Assembly (NCBI GenBank): GCA_963580285.1
Contig: OY757020.1
Span: 96,971,497 to 97,035,496 of the forward strand
DNA: 64,000 nt
Source of the DNA: Lucinisca nassula
Lineage: Eukaryota; Mollusca; Bivalvia; Lucinida; Lucinidae
Reading direction: 5' to 3'
How positions within the stretch are numbered: the first letter of the stretch is position 1; every line of letters starts with the position of its first letter. Of the stretch, positions 57,946-64,000 are shown in pieces. Under the pieces are notes generated by a model. It was not told where the DNA came from. It did no database searches and was given only the letters and a program-made list of their open reading frames with translations. The position numbers were made by a program, and so were the translations under genes.

Positions 57946-58785
57946 ATCAGCGAATAGTAAAATAACCACAGCGAATAGTAAATTTACCACAGCGAATAGT
58001 AACTTAACCACAGCGAATAAAGTTACTACTGAACATAATGATGTTTATACTGAACATATTAACGTTTCCACTGAACATAATATTGTTACTACTGCACATA
58101 ATAAAGTAACTGCTGAACCTATTAATTTACCACAGCGAATAGTAAATTAACCACAACGAATAGTTCATTAACCACAGCGAATAGTAAATTAACCAAAGCG
58201 AAAACAGTTACTACTGAACATAATAATGTCACTACTGAACATATAAATGTTTCTACTAAACATAATGATGTTACCACTGAGCATAATGTTGTTAATACTG
58301 AACATAATAATGTCACTACTGAACATATTAATGTTTCTACTAAACATAATGATGTTACCACTGAGCATAATGTTGTTAATACTTAACATAATTATGTTTT
58401 TACTGAACATAATTATGTAACTACTGCACATAATAACGTTCCTACAGCACATAATTATGTTACTACTGAAGATAATAGTGTTTCTGCTGCACAAAATGCT
58501 TTTACTGAACATAACTCTATTACTACCGCACATAATAATGTTCCTACTGCACATAATAAAGGTACAACTGAACAAATTAACGTTACTACTTAACATGTTA
58601 CTGCTACCACTGCACATAATAGTGCTACTACTGAACATAACATTGTTACCACTGAACATATTAAGGTTAATACTGAACATAATAATGTTGCTACTGAACA
58701 TATTAATGTCAATACAGCACAAAATAGTGTAACTACCGCGCATAATAATTTTCAACATCATGTGACAGTCGTGGCGTTCCATACT
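57946..58785 (-). repeat. Foldback element 2, right arm of 21-bp repeats
   Basis: Inverted counterpart of 54689-55329, from ATCAGCGAATAGTAA units through 21-bp units (ACTGAACATATTAATGTT) to the terminal CATCATGTGACAGTCGTGGC. Longer (840 bp) and more mixed than the left arm. The 224-residue minus frame spans it and is repeat-derived. Confidence 0.8.
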
Positions 58786-59000
58786 GGAGTGTATTTTTAG
58801 CAGGGGTTGGAAGGTTGATTTTCTATACGGTCTACAAAAACTAACGTATTTTAAAATGCCCAACGTTAAAATAGCGTCGTACCTGTGTTATCAAGTTGAC
58901 TCTAGTATGACGTTGTTTCATCAACGCTGTGTACACGATTCGTGATTTCTTCATATTTGTCTAGGCCCTCAAAACTACGAAATAATTTATCCCGTTTCAT

Positions 59001-59003
<3 letters not shown>

Positions 59004-59068
<65 letters not shown>

Positions 59069-59093
59069 CGATCTTTTCATATTCATAGACCTG

Positions 59094-59137
<44 letters not shown>

Positions 59138-59215
59138 TTCTTCTACATAATTTCTGTATATTTCTATATAGGTATAGGCCTGCAATACTGCGAACTTTTC
59201 ATATTCATAGACCTG

Positions 59216-59286
<71 letters not shown>

Positions 59287-59287
59287 G
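59004..59287. repeat. Three (AG)n tracts joined by a repeated ~100-bp segment
   Basis: AG tracts at about 59005-59066, 59097-59134 and 59218-59287, separated by copies of TTTTCATATTCATAGACCTG. The Leu-Ser repeat frame opposite is an artefact of (CT)n. Confidence 0.85.
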
Positions 59288-59526
59288 TACGACTTTGCCT
59301 AATCGAGAGTACCTCGCACCGGACGGTATTAGTATTAATACAGACCCCGAGGTGGGTGGTTGTGAGCATGAGAGGTCCAGAGAAAATGTTTGATTAATGT
59401 TAAGAGGCATATCTGAGGTGCAAGCAAATCGTGCGTGATTGGCTTGATTCATGGTGCGGTCGGAGAAATTCAAGATGGCCACCAACATGCCATTATTTTT
59501 TATTGAAAATGCATATATGGCTAAAG

Positions 59527-59689
59527 TAAGTGAGTGAGTTTTTGAGTTTTACGTCTCACCAACAGCTAAGGTCATACGGAGACGGGACCTCGGTTTAAAG
59601 ACTCATCCGAAAGTCTCGAGAAGCCCGGGGTCGATCCTACGACCCCTGGTTTACAAGGCGAGTAGCATAACCACTACACCACGGAGGCG
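59527..59689 (-). mobile_element. SINE4, tRNA-derived
   Basis: Minus strand: CGCCTCCGTGGTGTAGTGG start with A-box TGGTGTAGTGGTTA, B-box region GGATCGACCCCGGG, central GACTTTCGGATGAGTC, and tail GAGACGTAAAACTCAAAAAC. About 163 bp. It resembles metazoan SINEs of the RUDI/MESC sort; that is a memory-based suggestion only. Confidence 0.75.
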
Positions 59690-59939
59690 TAGGCAGTTAC
59701 TTCTTGCTTCTCATTTGTTTTTGGATTAGAATGTTTATAGTAGAAACAAAGAGGTACAAATATGCAATATTATGCCATTTTACTTTGGCTGAAAGTAAAA
59801 TTTCTATGATAAAGGCCGTAAAAATGACAAAATTTGGCTATATTGTGAAGAAAAATAAGCAACGGGTAAGATTTTTTCCTGCACGGCCAGCCAGACTCCG
59901 GATGCAGGATTGTTTTAACCCATATCCCACTGAATATTC

Positions 59940-60040
59940 AACCCTTTTTGTACCAAATGGAATCTTCCTCCTTATATATCGCAGGAGTCCACTTCAAAAT
60001 TTAGGGGTGTCAGGTTTTGGTTTCTTCAAATTTCATTTGA
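59940..60040 (+). repeat. Dispersed repeat D2, copy 1
   Basis: Shares CCCTTTTTGTACCAAATGGA, ATCTTCCTCCTTATATAT and AAAATTTAGGGGTGTCAGG with 62305-62405. Confidence 0.7.
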
Positions 60041-60218
60041 AAAATGGCTGGATTTTTAGCAAACAATGAAGGCCCTGATCAGTCGCCGATCTTGGCCTAT
60101 ACTGTTTGCCAGGGTACCGGTTTTGGGGTTTCCGGTACCAAATGGTTTAATTAAGCTTCGCCCATTTCTAACTTTGAACCAATCAGATTACTTGATGTAA
60201 TTTACAAACTGAATGTCA

Positions 60219-60258
60219 AACAGTGTAGATCCTGATCAGATCTGGATCTACACTGTTT
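60219..60258. repeat. GATC-type palindrome
   Basis: AACAGTGTAGATCC and GGATCTACACTGTT around TGATCAGATCT. Confidence 0.75.
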
Positions 60259-60305
60259 TTAAAGGTAAGGGTGAACAGCAGGACAAGGGTTAAGGAAAAG
60301 CTATA

Positions 60306-60472
60306 CCATTCACCTGGCTCCCAGCTTGCACATTGTCAATATTGGAAAAACAGGTAACCAGACCCCCCTGACCTTTTAAGGTCAGGGGGGTCTCGTTACC
60401 TGTTTTTTCAACACTGATAACCTTCAGACTAGGAACCAGCAGATAATGCAAATAAGGTGAATAGTCAGTGTT
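60306..60472. mobile_element. Palindromic MITE (ACAGGTAAC arms)
   Basis: Central stem ACAGGTAACCAGACCCCCCT with its near-complement around CCTTTTAAGG. Weaker pairing extends to ATTCACCT / AGGTGAAT at the ends. Confidence 0.65.
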
Positions 60473-60587
60473 CTCGTGCATAGTGCGCAAAGTAAGCTAA
60501 CTAGTGATCAGTGACGCGTGTCCTGTCATCATTTGTTTACAAACACTGCAATTTGTCATCATTTTTCAGATATGTTAAATTTGCAAT

Positions 60588-60694
60588 CCCGTCGCGCCCA
60601 TTGGGGCTTGAAGAAATAGATGGACTGCATGATGCTTCCATGCAGAGCTGAAACCACCGCACATGAGTACTGATAAACCGCTAAGAGGATTTAA
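60588..60694 (+). mobile_element. SINE2 copy e, 5' part
   Basis: GGGGCTTGAAGAAATAGATG to GCTAAGAGGATTTAA, interrupted by a TTAA-flanked MITE. Continues at 61171. Confidence 0.8.
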
Positions 60695-61170
60695 AGGTGC
60701 ATTATTGAGCTATCTGGAAAAAATGCTTCCAAAAATAAATTACATATAGCTGGTATTTTTCTTTAAAACAATACAAATTAATGCATTTTATGCAAAAATG
60801 CGAACACTTATGATGACAGGTAAACGAGTTTGAGAGGGATTCCCTAACTAGGTTTCGAACACTATTTAGATCTATTTTTAGTTTGTGACAAAAATAGAAT
60901 CCCCATATATGACCTTATACGACGTTCATTTTTGGCCTTGTTTGCTTAGGCCATGCCTGAATCGGAAAAAAATATGACGCTGAATACCATGCCATAAGTA
61001 ACGACACTGACAGACGATACTGTCGCCATGTATGTGTAAAGTGACAGATTTATTTTTAGAACAGAAATTCCGAACACATGTTCAGAGCGAAGGGTAAACA
61101 CGAATGAAAACGACCATTTCACAAAGTTCTGAAGCTGAGTTTTGAGACCCGGTAGCTCAATAATGCACCT
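60695..61170. mobile_element. TTAA-flanked MITE inside SINE2
   Basis: 476 bp with inverted ends AGGTGCATTATTGAGCTA / TAGCTCAATAATGCACCT and TTAA on both sides (60691-60694, 61171-61174). TTAA duplication points to a piggyBac- or Kolobok-type transposase supplied in trans. No coding sequence. Confidence 0.85.
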
Positions 61171-61432
61171 TTAAGCATGCCCAGGCAAAGCGGTGCAAGT
61201 CGGCCCGTCCATGTTTATAAACCCTATTTGTTTCATTGGGCGACAGGGTTTGCAATGTCATTTCATCTCATTGTCGGGTAAAAGTCCCACACAATTGGAA
61301 GCAACGATTTCCAAAATGACCTTTACGGTGTTGACGGGGACGTTAAACCTCAAATCAAAATTGGAAGCAACGATTTCCAAAATGTTGACGGGGACGTTAA
61401 ACCTCTAATCAAAAAAACAAAAAACAAATTTG
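61171..61432 (+). mobile_element. SINE2 copy e, 3' part, tail duplicated
   Basis: Continues GCATGCCCAGGCAAAGCGG to GACGGGGACGTTAAACCTC. The last ~50 bp (TTGGAAGCAACGATTTCC through the tail) is repeated once before the A-rich end. Confidence 0.8.
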
Positions 61433-62304
61433 CAATCGACATACAATGCGGTCACAGGCTGCACAGACCGCTTAAATCAGAAAGGAAACGAGTGAAAATG
61501 TTACGGTTTCCATTGTTGAGTTTGAAGATTTTAGAACTCAGATGAAATAGCCCACCTACTCGACCCGCATATTAAATCTAATTAAACCAACCGTCACAGA
61601 ACCTTTTCCTGTAATGTTCGGGTAATGAATTTCTGGGATTCCCACATGTCATAGTATCCCATCTTGTGCTACACCTCGCCCTGAACATTTTCTCACCTGC
61701 CGAAATTTTTTCTCACATATTCCCAGTCATATGGTGCCGGAAGATATTTATGTCTGTCACACCTTATCTTGTATGCAATAGTTAATCATTTACAAGATTT
61801 ATAGGCGAGGCAATATACTTGCAGGGAACTCAGCACGCCTCATTCTTCTTACATTTCTTGCCCCTTGACAACGGATTCACTTGTCCAATTATGCACAGAT
61901 TGTGGCAATCTCAGACTCTCATCTCTCTCTCCTCGGGTCTTGACTGCTACATGTACACTCGTCACAGTTGGGCATTAAATGCAACTGTGCACTCTGGTTG
62001 TTGCCGACTATAAGCCTACTGGAATCACTTTGAAATTGCAGAGCCTGCATGTCTTCTCTATTTTGAGCGTGATCCTTCAGGAGCCGTCTTATCTGGGTCT
62101 GCACTGTTGGCTCATACCTATCTGTCCGAATACTTTGGATCATTGTTGGTAGGTAGAATCTTGAAATTTTAGGCATAGAAACGACAGGTACTGTACAAGC
62201 CAAGCAGCAAACACAAATGCGCTTATCAGATTGCACGCATGCGCAGACTGATATGCACCTTTGTTGTTCGCACATAACAACACGTTTTCTCATGACATGG
62301 CTCA
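61433..62304. other. Unassigned DNA, no gene supported
   Basis: No recognised repeat apart from a GATC-type relic near 62220-62260. The 146-codon minus frame at 61919-62359 overlaps repeat D2 and shows no family feature. Confidence 0.45.
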
Positions 62305-62405
62305 AACTGTCTTTTACCCTTTTTGTACCAAATGGAATCTTCCTCCTTATATATAGCATGGGTCATTTTCAAAATTTAGGGGTGTCAGGTTGTGCTTTCT
62401 TCAAA
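62305..62405 (+). repeat. Dispersed repeat D2, copy 2
   Basis: Homologous to 59940-60040. Confidence 0.7.
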
Positions 62406-62607
62406 ATAAATGAAGTAAATGAACCCCGAAGACTTTGCTAGCGACCCGCTTTCGTTCATACTTTCATGAAAAGCACAAGAATTAAGTTTATTTTTTATAT
62501 TTACATTCTTTGCCCCTCATCACTGGGCGAAAAAAATGCTTATAGGGCAAACTTTTAAAAGAGCTGAAAAACATTTACACGCTGTTTTACACTAGAAATG
62601 TAAATAT

Positions 62608-62690
62608 TGTCGGATAAACGTCCCACAAAAGTGGAAAAATGACGTATATAGTGTGGACGGGGACGCCAAAAACTCTAATCAAACTAAAGG
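62608..62690 (+). mobile_element. SINE2 tail fragment (copy f)
   Basis: AAACGTCCCACAAAAGTGG and GTGGACGGGGACGCC, then CTCTAATCAAAC; only the last ~80 bp remain. Confidence 0.6.
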
Positions 62691-62814
62691 CATTGTCTTT
62701 TCTTTTTTTTCTTCAATGCTATGAACTTGATGCGAATCGTCTGCCAGTACGATATCACGAAAACACGCCTATATAATTTTGAACCCCCCCCCCCCCTTGA
62801 AACCAACTTTTATA

Positions 62815-63070
62815 TAGTAAAACTGGGGTTTACAGGGGTAAACCTTATTTTTCTTATTTCTGCTCTAAAATATATATTTCTTATTTCTGCTCTAAAATAT
62901 ATATTGTAGGTACTCGTTAGAACCGCCTCATCGAGGCGGTTCTAACGAGTACCCACAATCTATATTTTGAGCAGAAATAAGAAAAATATCAAAATTTTTC
63001 ATCTTAAAATTATTATGTTTCCGGCGATAAAGATTCCAATGTATTTGTATAGGCGTGTTTTCATAATGTA
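62815..63070. mobile_element. Palindromic element with GTACTCGTTAGAACC core
   Basis: Central stem at 62904-62958: TTGTAGGTACTCGTTAGAAC and its complement around CCTCATCGAGG. Weaker arms (TTCTTATTTCTGCTC / GAGCAGAAATAAGAA) extend to 62877-62983. TTCTTATTTCTGCTCTAAAA occurs twice at the left. Related halves lie near 18655, 19108, 51905, 56895 and 63890. Confidence 0.75.
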
Positions 63071-63482
63071 TCCATGTTTTTTCCTCGGAAAAATCAGAAA
63101 AAAATAGTGTGACTGCTTCACTTTTGCTTTTGCTTGAACTTTGACCAGTGTCTGCTAAAATCGATTACCCCTGTGTCTGCAAACATTGTTGATCAAGATC
63201 AGATAGATTCTGACCCAGATGAGACCTGATCTGATCAGGATCTACTCTGTCAATAAGTTTGAGAATTGCAATGAAAACATTATATCTGATTGATTGAGGG
63301 TCAGAAGTGGGCGTGTCAGAACGGATTCATTCGTAGGGACAAAGGTTAAGGTTTAAACCCATTTCCTTCGCATAATCTGAATACAATATACACTTTACTT
63401 CGGTCTTTGTTGCCCACACTGACCTCCACACTGACCTCAACCACATCACGAAAACAATCCCATATAATGTTGATCCCTTTAA

Positions 63483-63830
63483 ATATGTTCTAGAAAGGGT
63501 TTTCCTTTGGAAGCAAGGACTACACCACAGAACTGGAAAATATGGAGTATACGTGTTTTCTGGGCCAGACTAGCTAGTTTCGGCCAATTGGGCCTCATCA
63601 GTGACTCTCAGATATTTTCAATATTCCACAATGGAACAATGTTCCCAATGGACAAGAAAATATAAACTACCCTATGATGTAGGGCAGGGAGACTTTACGG
63701 CCGTCACACATTCCCAGACACCAGCTGTAGTGACGTTAAATATGTTCTAGAAAGAGTTATCTCTTGGAAGCAAGGAATACACCACATAACTGGAAAATAT
63801 GGAGTGTCCGTGTTTACTGGGCCAGACTTT
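63483..63830 (+). repeat. Two ~90-bp direct repeats
   Basis: 63483-63572 and 63737-63828 share AAATATGTTCTAGAAAG, TTGGAAGCAAGGA-TACACC, ACTGGAAAATATGGAGT and CTGGGCCAGAC. Confidence 0.7.
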
Positions 63831-63921
63831 TCTATAGTAAAACTGGGGCTTAAAGGGGTAACATTATTTTGCTTGTTTTTGCTCAAAGGCGATTCTTACG
63901 AGTACCTACAATCTATGTTTT

Positions 63922-64000
63922 GCCGGCCTCGGTAACTCAGTCGGATGTGCGTCTGACTAATGATCAGGAGGACGCGGGTTCGATACCTGCCGGGGTCGGC
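63922..64000 (+). mobile_element. SINE1 tRNA-like head, cut by window end
   Basis: A 79-bp head like 11974-12052, with A-box-like TAACTCAGTCGG, B-box GGTTCGATACC and anticodon position AAT in loop CTAATGA. The terminal bases pair over 11 positions (GCCGGCCTCGG with CCGGGGTCGGC), longer than a tRNA acceptor stem. More likely a SINE head than an Ile tRNA gene; the downstream body is outside the window. Confidence 0.7.

Noticed and set aside
58189..58863. 224-codon minus-strand frame, the longest in the window
   Set aside because: It follows the 21-bp repeat period of the foldback arm; the residues repeat with the DNA and no domain is visible.
59003..59488. 161-codon Leu-Ser repeat frame
   Set aside because: A product of (CT)n tracts and SINE-free flank; no coding evidence.
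61919..62359. 146-codon minus-strand frame
   Set aside because: Its N-terminal end lies in dispersed repeat D2, and no family feature is visible.
63922..64000. Functional Ile tRNA gene
   Set aside because: Extra bases between T-stem and acceptor, over-long end pairing and homology to SINE1 heads make it a SINE head.

Overview
This is eukaryotic, gene-poor intergenic DNA, most likely from a bivalve mollusc. That assignment is an inference from repeat style: AGCTCACC-headed dispersed repeats with internal tandem monomers, tRNA-derived SINEs ending in a GACGTTAAACCTC tail, and AT-rich MITEs. The species is not resolved. I found no convincing protein-coding gene, rRNA gene or canonical tRNA gene. 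All longer open frames lie in repeats, low-complexity tracts or the assembly gap at 54062-54261.

Layout. Positions 1 to about 51.9 kb are almost wall-to-wall dispersed repeats of at least 14 monomer types, labelled F1 to F14 here. Most follow one plan: a 5' hairpin of 30-40 nt, a CGTC- or GTCTGTC-rich tract, a head module, a run of 135-190 bp tandem monomers, a tail, and a short 3' hairpin followed by YTTGT. No copy encodes a transposase or Rep/helicase, so all would be non-autonomous. The plan resembles helitron-like non-autonomous elements and bivalve 'pearl'-type repeats, but I could not run a search to confirm this.

The elements are inserted inside one another. (i) An F1 element (4527-13915) contains an F2-headed element (5766-13481). 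That contains a 5.5 kb unit with 1.39 kb inverted arms (7354-12903), which holds another F1 copy in its spacer and a SINE in each arm. (ii) An F7 element (26912-39911) holds five direct insertions, one of which is itself interrupted. The F7 element sits in an F4 element whose 3' end is at 47948 and which also holds an F1-type element, F12, a foldback element and F13.

From 52 to 64 kb the DNA is less dense: SINE2 copies, pogo/Tigger-like MITEs, a TTAA-flanked MITE inside a SINE, palindromic MITEs, a foldback element with arms of 21-bp repeats (54689-58785), (AG)n tracts, and a SINE head cut by the window end.

The most interesting signals are the common terminal architecture with compensatory changes in the 3' hairpin, the rebuildable insertion sites, modular swapping of monomer types under the same heads, head-to-tail concatemers, and dense AGGTCA nuclear-receptor-type half-sites in several monomer families.
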